Source of the DNA: Saccharina japonica
Taxonomy: Eukaryota; Sar; Phaeophyceae; Laminariales; Laminariaceae
Direction: 5' to 3'
NCBI GenBank assembly: GCA_008828725.1
Contig: MEHQ01000787.1
Location: 1 to 64,000 of the forward strand
DNA: 64,000 nucleotides
Shown here piece after piece: positions 35,353 through 45,687 of the stretch. The translations under genes were made by a program, and so were the position numbers. Every line of letters starts with the position of its first letter. Position 1 is the first letter of the stretch. The notes below the pieces were generated by a model. The model searched no databases, had not been told where the DNA came from, and was given only the letters and a program-made list of their open reading frames with translations.

Positions 35353-35633
35353 GTGTTACCCTTTTGCCAATTACTCGGGTACTCGCGAGCATTACCCGGC
35401 TTACTAATACCCGTCACGGGTACGGGTAACACTTCACTAGCCAAGTATTTGGGCGCCGGGCACACGGGTACCCGGCTGTTAGACGGGTACCCGGATGCTA
35501 AACTAGTACCCGCTGTTAAACGGGTACCCGGGCACCCGCCCTGAAAAGCTGTAAATACTCGCGAGTACCCGGGTATCTCCCCCCAAAATTTGGCGGGTAC
35601 CCGTTTAAAACGGGTATTCGTCGGGTAACACAT
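35353..35633. mobile_element. MITE-like GTACCC-palindrome element, copy 2
   Basis: It opens with GTGTTACCC at 35,353 and closes with the inverse GGGTAACAC at about 35,624-35,632. Between them lie ACTCGGGTACTCGCGAGCAT near the left end and CTCGCGAGTACCCGGGTATC near the right. These are also inverse, so terminal inverted repeats extend inward, with GGGTACCCG boxes inside. There is no ORF. It looks like a small foldback transposon, and the copy at 35,056 shares the left part. Confidence 0.6.
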
Positions 35634-35751
35634 ATATTTCCATCTACAACGAGGTCAAGACGAGGTACATACGGATACAAATGAAAATAAATATTCCCCA
35701 TCCAGCACAATATTAATATTACCAGAAAAACTCACGCAACAAGGTACCTTT

Positions 35752-36345
35752 TACTCAGGATGTGTTGGGCGGTTCGGAAATCTGGAGACACCGTCAGAAA
35801 GATCAACGCTGCGGCCAGCTTTTGACGATTTGTTTTGCTTCAAAAAAATTGAATTCGCCTCTTTTGTACAAAAAACGTATGAACCATCTGCTGGTTTCTC
35901 TGGGTGTAATACTTTTCACACCCATAGTTCTGAACCGTAATTTCGCCAGCTATGGTTACGTATAGGCCGCAGGCCGTTTTTTTCGCAACACATGAAAATA
36001 CGTTTTGACGAAGTTTTAGGCAAAAATACAATTTTGAATGTCGTTTTCCTCTGGCTACTACAGTTCAACAAATCGTGCGATGTTAAATTCGAATACGGCA
36101 AACGATTCGTCTTGTCCCAACGCGCGGGCAAGGGCAATTTTTTTTGTTTCTTCCAGCAACACGAAAAATCGTTAGATATTCATCATTTTGCCTAAGTTCA
36201 TCATTTTGCCCCAAAATGGCCGATTTTGGTCGATTTTGGGCAGTCTTGAACTTTTTTGTTTTGTGCGTTGTTGCGTAACTACTTGAATTTAGTGTGAAAA
36301 TACAATGTTCTTTCTCGTTTTCAGCATCGATTCATTTTGTCTTTG
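35752..36345 (+). repeat. Dispersed repeat family C, copy 1
   Basis: About 590 bases match 40,432-40,998 in the same orientation: TCAGGATGTGTTG, CGGAAATCTGGAG, CACCGTCAGAAAG, GGTGTAAT-ACTTTTCACACCC, AATCGTGCGAT, TACGGCAAACGATT, GATATTCATCATTTTGCC and GATTTTGGTCGATTTTGG. No shared ORF survives in either copy. The class is unknown. Confidence 0.8.
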
Positions 36346-38439
36346 CGGTCAGGTTAGGTAGGTTGTTCGTGGTATGAGGGGGTATAATTAATTAATTTAG
36401 CGAAGGAGGGAAAATATGGAGGTGAATTTAAATAATTTATTCTGCAAACGGGGCAGGAAGTATTTATTGATTGTGTCGTCGACCGACGTCGCCGGCTGCA
36501 CGGTTACGTACGTCCCGGATTTTTCCGCCAACGTGCTATTCGTTCAGGGTAGAAACCACCCACGACTTCGGCTTAATTATTACTTCCCCCACTCCACCCG
36601 GCTGATACTTCGGGCCGCGTGCCTTGGCCGCTTCACGGATTCCGTAGCCATTTTCGATGGCAACGATGCAGGTCCCCTGCAACACGTTGAAGGCGATGGC
36701 GCCTTGAGGTACCATTCGCTTTAGGTGTAGGCAGTCGGTGGTGGGTGATCTTTGGCTGGGAGGTGTGAATGAAGACGCCAAGCTTGTTGTGGTGGAGGAA
36801 GTCAAAACAGAGTGACAGATAGGGGGGGAGGGTGGGGGGGAGTACATCATAGAGCTCCCTATACAATGTGTTAGCTAGGATCTTTATAGGGGCGGGCTGT
36901 TTACTTCGCGCATTGCTTTGCGAGCTAGGAAGCACATCCTGGTGGGATCAAGGTACGGGCGTAGACCCAACCCAACCCCCAACCCTAACCCTAACGCTAA
37001 CCCTAACCCAAACCGGACCCAAAACGGACCAGAAACGGGCGAGAAACGCGGCTGCGTCGCTTTTGCATCTAGCGAGAAAATTGCGAGAACATTTCGAGCG
37101 CGGACCACGATTCCGATATGCGGACCACAGGTACAGAATTTACAAGACAACATCATCCCTTAAAGATCCTAGCTAACGGGTGTGTTACATCATTGGAAAT
37201 ATTGTGCTGGACAGACTGTTTATATACGTGCCAGCTGTGCTTTTCTTCACCTGTTTGACTATTATTAGAAAAGCAGGGTCTTCGCACATTAATTTGCAAG
37301 AAGGAAAACAAGCGTAAGTCTACGCACACAGATCCTCGATCGGACTCTTCCTACGTGCTCTCTGGGAGCTGGTCGGTCTATAGGGCCATGTTAAAACTGT
37401 GAAGCTTTCAGACTGGAGCGGGAGGCAGGATCGGCTTGCGCCGAGAGCAAACCAGGAACGGGGATGAAACCGGACAGATACTACAGAGGATGGCGCCTAC
37501 TACGTGTTCTCTCCTCTCACCGTGAACGGACGTCGATGATTGCTTCGCCACGAGCAGTGTCTCCGTCAGATCCTAGGGTGCGCAGGGTGCGCAGTAGGAG
37601 CGAGGACGTGTAGGCCTTGGTTGCTGCTGTACGGGCGGCTGTAGTCTGCCCCCGTGTCTTGCCAAGAACGCCGTCCCCATGACCCTAAGAAAGCCTCATT
37701 ATCTCATAAACAAACAACGTTAGTTCCTCCTCAACCATCGTGGAATATATACATATCATAGATAGGCTCTTATCCCCCCGGCATATTTTATTTTTTATAG
37801 GGGTGCACGTGTGTTGTGAGCGTGTGCCCAATGAAATCACAGGAGAAGGCGAGAAGGTGTTGTTGATGACGTGTTCCAACATGCACAATACGTGAGGACG
37901 GGGGGGGGGGGGTCTGGAGTTTTGTTTTGTTTTTTAATCATCACGTTTACTTTCCAGCTTCTTCTGGACAAGCCGTGATAGCAGGTGTCGTCCCTTCTCC
38001 CCCCGTGTCTCATACGTGCCTTCGTTATTTCTCGCATATAGGGTAAATATACTATTCTATTATTTGTTTCCGTTGATGTGTTCACTGGGGGGGGCGCGGC
38101 AGAGGTAGTATCGACTCTTGACACCGTTTTGTTTTTAGAGTGGGAATGAGATGGCAGGAGGTGTGACATGGTCCCCGTATCAGTTTTTATAGCAGAGACG
38201 GGAACTTGTTGTTACCATCGCCTTGAGCTTGCCCTGAGAACTATTTTTCTCTTTTCCTCTCTCGTGTCTTCTTTCTTGCTTTTTTTGCCTTGTTTCTCCC
38301 TTTGTTTCCACCCTATGCCGGTGTCTCTCTCTTTTTTCGTGTTGCCTCGCTCGTGCAGCAGTTATCTGTTCCTCTTGGGCACGTGTGCTTTTCGTCTAGG
38401 GGCGCTTCTGGCGCTTCTGGCGCTTCTGTCTCCCTGCGT
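36346..38439. other. Mostly unrecognised sequence with an interstitial telomere tract
   Basis: A 102-codon frame (36,416-36,724, plus) and opposing minus frames (36,536-36,935) have no secure motif. The minus frames include GYGIREAAKARG, which only loosely recalls a helix-turn-helix. A run of about 12 Gs lies at 37,900-37,912. No gene is supported. Confidence 0.3.
36965..37014 (-). repeat. Interstitial telomere-like CCCTAA tract
   Basis: CCCAACCC, CCCCAACCCTAACCCTAACG and CTAACCCTAACCC form about six degenerate units. Sequence continues on both sides. Its sense (CCCTAA on the plus strand) is opposite to the tract at 8491. Confidence 0.8.
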
Positions 38440-38725
38440 CATTTGTATTCTGTTTCATTTCAGAACTTGTTTTATTTTGTCTTTTTTGTTCTTATTTTTT
38501 GGTTCGGCTCGTGTCGCTGTGTTCTCGTACCCGATACGTTACGCATCTCACTTGCTTTACCCATTAATTTGCGTTTATTTTGTTTTGGTTTTTCTCTGTT
38601 TCACAGTCTGTGACCACAGAATTTGTATCTCTCTAGGATTGGGAATCAGGACAGGCACTGGGTGTACTGATGTGGTTGAGTAGAAAGAACGGGTTTAATG
38701 TGAAGACAACAACAACAACATACGT
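38440..38725 (+). mobile_element. LINE 3' end fragment with (ACA)n tail, copy 1
   Basis: TTTGTATTCTGTTTCATTTC, GGTTCGGCTCGTGTCGCTGT, CACAGTCTGTGACCACAGA, TAGGATTGGGAATCAGGACA and GTGAAGACAACAACAACAAC recur at 41,973-42,227. The shared block always ends in a short ACA run, as expected for 3' ends of a non-LTR element that uses a simple-repeat tail. CAGTCTGTGACCACAGACT is a small stem-loop. No coding part is attached. Confidence 0.6.
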
Positions 38726-39849
38726 ATTTACACATACATAAGTATTGTGACGTGGTGCCCTAGGGCTATAAAAAATGGTTGAGATATAGTTATGGTGAAA
38801 AACAAGGCTTGTGGTGGCCCTAAGATTAGTCTCGTGTACTGAAGTTTCCTGCTTGGTAGATCAAACAGGCAGCAGCAAAGATCCGATTAACGGGCTGTTA
38901 GAGGGATCATTATTTTCGTCCGTAGGGTCTTCTCTCACGCAGACTCTCACCCCCCTCCCTCCCTCTCACTCTCCGTCCCGCATTTGGCTCTATCTGCCCT
39001 GTGGCTTCTCAGTTTATAGCATTTTGGTCTCCATCGCCTGAGGTCAAATAATATAAAACAAGAGGTCTCCTATACTGAAGAGAAGGTTGCTTCCAAGCCA
39101 GCAACGGTATTCCCTGCATCCTTCCATATTGTATCTCGGCCACACTCCACTTGACGAAGTCGGTCAGTGCCGCTGAGCTCGAAGCATCTTCATCTCGCTT
39201 CCAACAGGAACCGTTTCCTCTTCTTCCATATGTGAGAGTTTTATATTATTTTATCTTACTTATTACGTACGCGTATTTCATGTTCCTTTCAGCCTTGTAG
39301 TGCAAGGTAGCCTGTCACCACCGCCGTGTAGACAAGAGAGCGAGGCAGCATCTACTGCTTCCTGTCCGCTGTAGGCAGTAGCTTCTCCCCGCGTCAATGG
39401 CACAGTACAACTAGCGCCGACATGTATATGTATTTCAAGCACCTGATATGAAATAGAGCGTTCGTAGATCATCGACTTTCTTGTTCTCTCTTGCGAATCT
39501 CGATATCATATTGAGCAGTCGTTGAGCAGTCGTGTAGACGTGAGATTACACCTACGAGCACTACAACAGCAGTAGTAATATCAGTGAGTCACGTGCTCCC
39601 CTCATTAAGTGATGGAGCACACGCACACGATCGCCCCAGACTCAGTAATAGGTGCACTCTGTGGATGCAACACAAACCGTCTGTCACCCCTCAACGCCCA
39701 AAACCTTGAGGCACTTATTATGCCCTCTACACCTGCCTCGCCCTTTTTCATTTCCGAAGCGTACGGGGCTGTCTTGTTGCTTTTCTCAAAACTGTTTTCC
39801 CACATACAGTATAACATATAACACTGCTGTACCGTACTGCCGTGTGCGT
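38726..39849. other. No gene recognised
   Basis: There are short open frames only, the longest about 90 codons, and I matched no repeats inside the window. Confidence 0.35.
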
Positions 39850-39897
39850 ACTTCTTTTTTTTTGTCCATCCCATTTAATATCTTCGCCCTTCTTTAG
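39850..39897 (-). mobile_element. SINE 3' end, left part of a split copy
   Basis: TTTTTTTTTGTCCATCCCAT followed by TTAATATCTTCGCCCTTC is the A-rich tail and end of the SINE in minus orientation. The rest of this SINE (GTAACTCAGATCCGGGGTCA onward) resumes at 41,752, after the inserted element described next. Confidence 0.75.
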
Positions 39898-40115
39898 TAG
39901 GGCTGTGAGTTGGCTGACTAATAGTTGCCAGCTAGTTATTAGCTGGCTAGTTTTTTACGTTAGTTGCGGCGGTGCCAACTATCCAACTATGTTTTGTTTT
40001 TTGGGTTTCCTTGCTTGTAGGAAGGCTTGTTTGGTACGGGGTGCGTATTTCTCGGCGTCCCCAAGCAGTACCACCACACACAGAGAGAGGTCTTCCACAA
40101 CTCATGGCGCCTTAA

Positions 40116-40346
40116 CCCATCGCCATCGACGGTGCCGGTGCCGATGGCAGGGCCGAGGGTGCCAGCACCGCTGAACCTATCCTGTCGACGGACCATGGCG
40201 GTGATGGAGCGTCCGACGAAGAAGTGACTGTGCCGAGCGCTCCTCCGAAAGCGAGTGCACGCGACAATGTAGCGGTTCGCTACCGCGTACAGAAGGAGCG
40301 CCGGCTTTCCAAGCCCCCCAAACGGGGACAGGGATTCATACTTTGA
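40116..40346 (+). CDS. Coding-like ORF inside the hAT-like element
   Basis: After a TAA the frame is open from 40,116 to a TGA at 40,344-40,346. It is acidic and Ala/Gly-rich at first (DGGDGASDEEVTVPSAPP) and then basic (YRVQKERRLSKPPKRGQGF). No ATG starts it, so if real it is a last exon. No family is recognised. It could be the end of a lost transposase gene or a captured host exon. Confidence 0.25.
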   Translation, partial: PIAIDGAGADGRAEGASTAEPILSTDHGGDGASDEEVTVPSAPPKASARDNVAVRYRVQKERRLSKPPKRGQGFIL

Positions 40347-40431
40347 TGCGAGATGATTTGCGGGGTTCTGCATCTTTGTACGTAGTCCTTCTGGGACTAT
40401 ATTCCCAATATATTCCCCACACCAAGGTATA

Positions 40432-40998
40432 TTTTTCTCAGGATGTGTTGAGCTGTTCGGAAATCTGGAGGCACCGTCAGAAAGCTCAACAATGCGCTCA
40501 GCTGGTCACGATTTTTGCTATTTTTTACTAAATTAATTCGCCTCTTGTATGCGAAAAACGTATAAACTAGCCCTTTGTTTCCCTCGGTGTAATACATTTC
40601 ACACCCAAATTCTGAGCACTGATTTGGGGAGCTATGACCATAAGCGGCCGGCCATTTTTTTCGCAATAAAAAAAACAACTTTTGAGGGAGATATGAGGGA
40701 AACAATGTATGTTGAAGGTCATTTTCCCCTGGTTACTAGTGTTTGACAAATCGTGCGATATATAAATAGAATACGGCAAACGATTGCTCTCGTTCACACC
40801 TCCAGGCCGTTTTTATTTCGTTTGCAGCAATACGAAATAGCGTGAGATATTCATCATTTTGCCCAAAATGACTGATTTTGGTCGATTTTGGCCAGTCTTG
40901 GAGAAATACTTTTGACGCAGCGTAACTACTTGAATTTAGTGTGGAAATATATACTTTTTTCTCGTTCTCATGATCGATTCCTCTTGTCTTTGCGGTCA
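40432..40998 (+). repeat. Dispersed repeat family C, copy 2 (inside the hAT-like element)
   Basis: It is collinear with 35,752-36,345. The copies differ by many substitutions and small indels, so they are not a recent duplication. Being inside the hAT-like element, it either inserted there or was captured. Confidence 0.8.
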
Positions 40999-41189
40999 CG
41001 AATAGGGTTGTATCCTTAAAAAAAATGTATTTTTTCATGAGTTATGCCTATAAACGTCATTGGAAATATTTTGTGCCGGACGGACCATACGAGTATACAG
41101 TAAAAGGTATAATAGGACTCTGGTCTTATGGTTCATGCGGTCAACTTTGATGGCGGGACTTTGTCCCACCGTGCTATTACTGTAACAAT

Positions 41190-41276
41190 ACAAGTATGTC
41201 TCTGTCATGAGTGTGTCAACTGGATGATGAGCACCTCTGGCTCGAAGGCAAGCAACAAATGAGTACCCCCCCCCCC
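41190..41276 (+). mobile_element. LINE 3' end fragment with C-tail
   Basis: The frame ends in SGSKASNK followed by TGA and GTAC, then 11 Cs (41,266-41,276). The intact LINE at 46,836 ends in MTKASNK, TGA, GTACG and then 18 Cs on its coding strand. The match covers the stop codon and tail junction. It supports C-runs as the normal 3' tail of this LINE family. Confidence 0.6.
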
Positions 41277-41743
41277 TCCCGGTGTTTGAGCGATGCTCGC
41301 CCTGAGCTGTGGGTCGATCCCAGTCTATTTTGGTCGATCCCAGTTTATTTTGTGTCCTATTTTTTGTTTGTACTGGTGATGTGCTACTGCCTGCCGGACG
41401 AGTATGTACCATATATTTCTGGTGCATCTCTTTAAAATCCGACAAACTTAGACGAAGTTTAGAAATATACCTGTTTCGTGATCAAAACCAGATATAAACT
41501 TGGCCCATTTATCATGCTTTTTGTGTGTAAAATGAAGCCAAATAGCGTGCTTTTTGCCTCCGGCGGCGCCTTCAGCGGAATCCTCCGGAGGCGCCTCCGG
41601 CGGGCCCTCCGGGGGCGCCTCCAGCGGGGCCCCCTCGGCCGGAGGGGGCTTTTTTGGCTCGCTTCGCTCGCCTGATTTTAGTTTAGCTGGCTTCGCCAGC
41701 CAACTCATAACTAGCCGGGAACTCCAGCCAACTCACAGCCCTA

Positions 41744-41885
41744 CGCTTTAGTTGTAACTCAGATCCGGGGTCACTCAGTGGGCTCTTCTCCCCCCTCCCC
41801 ACTACGGTACGTGCCTTGCATTTTATCGCGAGAAGAGTTTAGCCATTTCTTCCCTCGTCAACTCTCGTCCACTGCTGTGCAGAAC
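41744..41885 (-). mobile_element. SINE body, right part of the split copy
   Basis: GTAACTCAGATCCGGGGTCA, CCCCACTACGGTACGTGCCT, ATTTTATCGCGAGAAGAG and CTTCCCTCGTCAACTCTCGT match the SINE subfamily of the copy at 12,675-12,888. Together with 39,850-39,897 it makes one SINE broken by the hAT-like insertion. Confidence 0.75.
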
Positions 41886-41941
41886 AACACAGTCCTCTTT
41901 CGTACACGTAGCGTTCAAGGCTCCAGGCTTGTGTGCCTGTA

Positions 41942-42227
41942 GCCAATGCTTATTTTATCTTCTCTTTGTTGGCTCTCACAGTTTCATTTGTATTATGTTT
42001 CATTTCAAAAATCGTTTTATTATTTGTCTTTTTGTTCTTAGTTGTGTGTTCGGCTCGTGTCGTTGTGTTCTCGTACCTTTTGTTTTTTTTTCTCTGTTTC
42101 ACAGTCTGTGACCACAGACTTTGTATCTCTCTAGGATTGGGAATCAGGACAGGCACTGGGTGTACTGACGTGGTTGAGTAGAAAGAACGGGTTTAATGTG
42201 AAGACAACAACAACAACAACAACAACA
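41942..42227 (+). mobile_element. LINE 3' end fragment with (ACA)n tail, copy 2
   Basis: It shares the blocks listed for 38,440-38,725 and ends in AAGACAACAACAACAACAAC. It starts right after the SINE remnant and has an internal deletion relative to copy 1. Confidence 0.6.
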
Positions 42228-42520
42228 GTTTGTGCTACGTAATATATGTACATTATTTGCTTGGTGTATTGCCTGTCGCAGCTGCTCCAGAGGGGCACGA
42301 CAGCGATGGTACCGCCCCCCGAATGTTTTTACTGTAAAGCAGGGTCAATGATAGATGTTGGCCTGCTATTCCCAGGTGCACGTTTTGTCACAGCTGGCTA
42401 TAAGTAGACGGTGTACGAGCGCGTTGCGTACTGCACCCAACAGAGTACGAGTTTCTGCTCTGCTCGTACGAGGATGCTAGATCTGTCGTCTACTATTTAT
42501 CTGCCGCCATGTAAGCAGTG
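42228..42520. other. No gene recognised
   Basis: Plain sequence with no ORF or repeat that I can match. Confidence 0.35.
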
Positions 42521-42705
42521 TAAGGAAAGTTCAAATCGAATCGATTTCAAATCGTATTACACTTTCATGAATCGAATTGAATAATCATCTGATTGCTAAA
42601 AAACTGAATCACCGAGAGGGAAGTTTCATATCGAATCGATTTAAAATCGTTTTTTTTTAATGAATCGAATTAAAGTCTCATCTGATTGGTGAACATATCA
42701 CACCT
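42521..42705. repeat. Tandem pair of about 90 bp, AATCGATT-centred
   Basis: AAGTTCAAATCGAATCGATT at about 42,528 and AAGTTTCATATCGAATCGAT at about 42,622 start two units. Both continue through a T-rich stretch, ATGAATCGAATT and TCATCTGATTG. The units contain self-complementary AATCGATTTAAAATCG-type sequence. Confidence 0.7.
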
Positions 42706-43341
42706 CGGATAACGTAACACTCGGATAACACTTATCTACGTTATGGGGCCTAACACAGGGACGTGGCAACGTGCTAACCTAGTGACACTGGAGGAGCAAT
42801 CACGGTAACGTAACGCGGTAACACAGTGTTAACTGGAAACCCACGAACGTGGACACTTGTGCTTGTGCTCGATCTCGTCCAGCTCTGTTACAGTAACTTT
42901 ATGTTAAGCCGTGATCGGTCCTTGAACTACTGTAACACTGTAACATAATGTTAGGCTCTGACCAAACACGTGGTACGTCATCATTCTAACATGCCCAGAT
43001 CGATATCTATCTGCAGATTTACTAACACGATAAAATCATGATATTGTCTACGCAGAGTTGGGCAGACCACACTAACATAACATAACGTAGTGACCAGCAC
43101 TACTAACAATACGTTATTCGGACCCCCCGTCTGATTGCCTTAGGCTCGGATAACGTAACATTTAACATATTTATACGTTAGATGCGTTGTCGTCTTAGCC
43201 GGCCGATACATAACATTAACATTATGTTAGTATGTTAGCCTAAATGCGGAGGTCTCTCTAACATTGTGTTACAGTGTTACTGCTAGTAACGTTCTGATCT
43301 TGACATTTCGGTACTGCTGTGTTACCATAATAATATATCTA
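42706..43341. repeat. TAACA/TGTTA-rich degenerate array
   Basis: TAACGTAACAC, CTGTAACATAATGTTA, ACATAACGTAGTG and similar phrases recur on both strands. The same texture resumes at 44,844-45,060, so the 43,342 element is inserted inside this array. Confidence 0.65.
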
Positions 43342-44841
43342 CAGGGGTCTGCATCTGAGTTTTCCCGAAAATTATGAAAAGTTAAAAAAAAAAGTAAACA
43401 AATCGTAGAATCACAAATAAAAACGAACAGCCCAGAGTGAAGATACGTATCAAAACCAAAGGCATTTTACCCCACCGATTGACATGACGAAAAAGAAGGC
43501 ATGCTTGGTAACACAAGGAACTGGAGCCCCCTTCTACCCAATCCCGGCGTCATTTGAGCCCTTGTGGCCGGCACACTGCTCTCCGATCTGCCGGCAAGGC
43601 TTGTGTCTCCGAGCTGCTGCAAATCTGCAAATCGCTCGTCCCGAGCACGCCCTCTAACAAAATTAATGGGGCTCGAGCCAGCATCTTAGCCCAACGAAAC
43701 CAAGGTTGACATGCACGCCACAACCCACAGGGTCATAGTAACGTCGGCCGTTTCCAATTTCGTTGCTAGTATCGTTCGCGGGCTCAATTTCCTCGTACTC
43801 GTTCGGTGCAGGTACTGCTGTAAGAAATGCGCAAATTACGAGTACTCGAACCAAAATATCTACAATACTATCGTTTCGCCGATCGAGGAAACTTACGCAG
43901 ATTCTGCTGCTTGTAGGTGCAACTCGTGCTCGACCTAGGAAAGAGGGGCGCAAGGGACATTTGGCGTGGCTGTTGTCCTCTACTAGAGGGTTCGAGGAGA
44001 GCAATCGGCGACGCAAATGGTCTCGCCCTTCAGAGGTAGGGCTGCCCTCCGTCCAGATTCGCCAAGAGAGAGATGTACCCCGAAAACCTCAACAGAGCAA
44101 ATCAAGGACCAACTTCGAACAGCAGCTCGTTTTCCCTCGACAAGGCACCCCATGACCAGCTTCAGCCTCTCAATTGGTCCCTCTGACCTCGGGAGACGGC
44201 CTCAAGTCATCGCAGCCAAAACCAAGCCTCCATCAGCGAGGTTTCAGCCTCTGATCTACGAGGGTGATGTAAACGAAAACTGACGCGCCGCGACTCCACT
44301 CACCCACTCACTTCTGATACGAACGAGTACGAGCAGATTAACCTCGCGAGCGATGCAAGCAACGAAATTTGAAACGGCCGACGTTACAATGACCCTGTGG
44401 GTTGTGGGGTGCCTGCCACCCATGGCTTCGTTGGGCTAAGATGCTGGCTCGAGCCCCATTAAGTTTGTTAGAGGGCGTACTCGGGACGAGCGATTTGCAG
44501 ATTTGCAGCAGCTCGGAGACACAAGCCTTGCCGGCAGATCGGAGAGCAGTGTGCCGGCCACAAGGGCTCAAATGACGCCGGCATTCGGTAGAAGGGAGCT
44601 CCAGCTCCTTGTGTTCCCGAGCATGCCTTCTGTTTCGTCATACGAATCGGTGGGGAAAAATGCCTTTGGTTTTGAAACGTATCTCCATTCTGGGCTGTTC
44701 GTTTTTTTCTGAATCTATATCGACCGGTTGGGAGAGTTCACAGCTGACGTGTTTCTTAGTTTATTATTAATCTACGAAAAATCAAAAACGGATTTAGAAA
44801 TTTCTTATAAATTTCGGGGAAAACTCAGATGCGGACCCCTG
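43342..44841. mobile_element. Foldback element with TIRs of about 470-500 bp and TA target
   Basis: The left end CAGGGGTCTGCATCTGAGTT and the right end (reverse complement) CAGGGGTCCGCATCTGAGTT are each preceded by TA. The inverted arms run about 43,342-43,806 and 44,322-44,841. They share CCGGCACACTGCTCTCCGAT, GCTGCTGCAAATCTGCAAAT, GGCTCGAGCCAGCATCTTAG and CGTCGGCCGTTT. The central 515 bases hold short plus frames (43,763-44,155) without a transposase motif. TA duplication is the habit of Tc1/mariner-type elements, but long TIRs are also seen in other groups, so the assignment is tentative. Confidence 0.8.
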
Positions 44842-44843
44842 TA

Positions 44844-45074
44844 GGCCTAAAACATTATGTTACTGAGTTATACTGTTGGAGCCGAAGTCGTTCCAACAAA
44901 ATGTTACTACGTTATTACCCTTTGAATATTCCCGAGGTCTAACATGTGTTACCTGTGGTAGGGGTAAAGCGGCGTCGCGGAGTACCGGTAACATAATGTA
45001 CCCGTGTTATCCAATTTTGCTGACATCCCCAACACAATTAAGAATATTAAGAATATTTAAAACTACGTTTGTTT
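44844..45074. repeat. Continuation of the TAACA/TGTTA-rich array
   Basis: AACATTATGTTACTGAGTTA, TAACATGTGTTACC and GTAACATAATGTACCCG repeat the texture of 42,706-43,341. Confidence 0.55.
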
Positions 45075-45285
45075 ATCGTTGGCGATCAGCTGTTCGCCGT
45101 TCTGCTCATCACTCGTTCATCCTCTCCGCGCGGTCTCCGTGGCTACCGTGCCGTACGCTAATCGAAATCCGCTATCCCTTCGCGACCTTTCACTGTATCA
45201 CTGTACTACTCGTACTACAGTAGTTCCACAACGTGGTGTTTCACTAGAGGTTTCTCGGAACGTTCGTTTCAAAACTAAGAGCAGT
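45075..45285 (+). repeat. Dispersed repeat family D, copy 2
   Basis: It is collinear with 9481-9690, with the same orientation and start (ATCGTTGGCGATCAGCTGTT) and the same end block (TTTCTCGGAACGTTCGTTT). Confidence 0.75.
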
Positions 45286-45687
45286 AAACACTGGATTTAG
45301 TAAGTTGAGAAAATGGCTTTTGGTTGAGAATTTGTTTCGGCCAGGCGTCATCAAAAAGGGTGAAAACGTTGGGGGGGTTTTACTCTGCACTTACTTCTGG
45401 TTTCGTGAATTTGATTACAACATTTTAACTGTTAGGTCGTTTGTCTTATGAAGCGAGTCTCGTATATGATACCAGACCTGCAAAATAGGAATATCCTGAA
45501 AATCTGTACTCTCCGTGCCATAGTATGCAAATCTGAACGGATACTGCTGCTGTGGGTGTGCTGGATGTCGACGGGTAGAAAGGACGGAAGAACACACACA
45601 CGCACGATCGAGGTTTCAAACAGATTGCAAAGATGAGTCTCAGGAAAAACACCGATCTCACACCTGATGATGATGATTCTTTAGTTA
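45286..45687. other. No gene recognised
   Basis: Short frames only. The A/T-rich end supplies the target site of the next element. Confidence 0.35.

Larger units (their letters stand above)
39898..41743. mobile_element. hAT-like TIR element inserted in a SINE
   Basis: Both ends carry the 19-bp inverted repeat TAGGGCTGTGAGTTGGCTG, extending imperfectly through AGCTAGTTATTAGCTGGC-type sequence. The flanks TTCTTTAG (39,890-39,897) and CGCTTTAG (41,744-41,751) agree at 6 of 8 positions and interrupt a SINE. TIRs starting TAGGG with an 8-bp target duplication fit the hAT superfamily. There is no recognisable transposase. The interior holds a family C repeat, a LINE 3' end and a GC-rich block (41,560-41,690) of GGCGCCTCCGG-type repeats. 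Confidence 0.7.

Noticed and set aside
36536..36850. Possible helix-turn-helix transposase (GYGIREAAKARG)
   Set aside because: Only one short phrase resembles the fold. Surrounding residues do not, and no other transposase motif follows.
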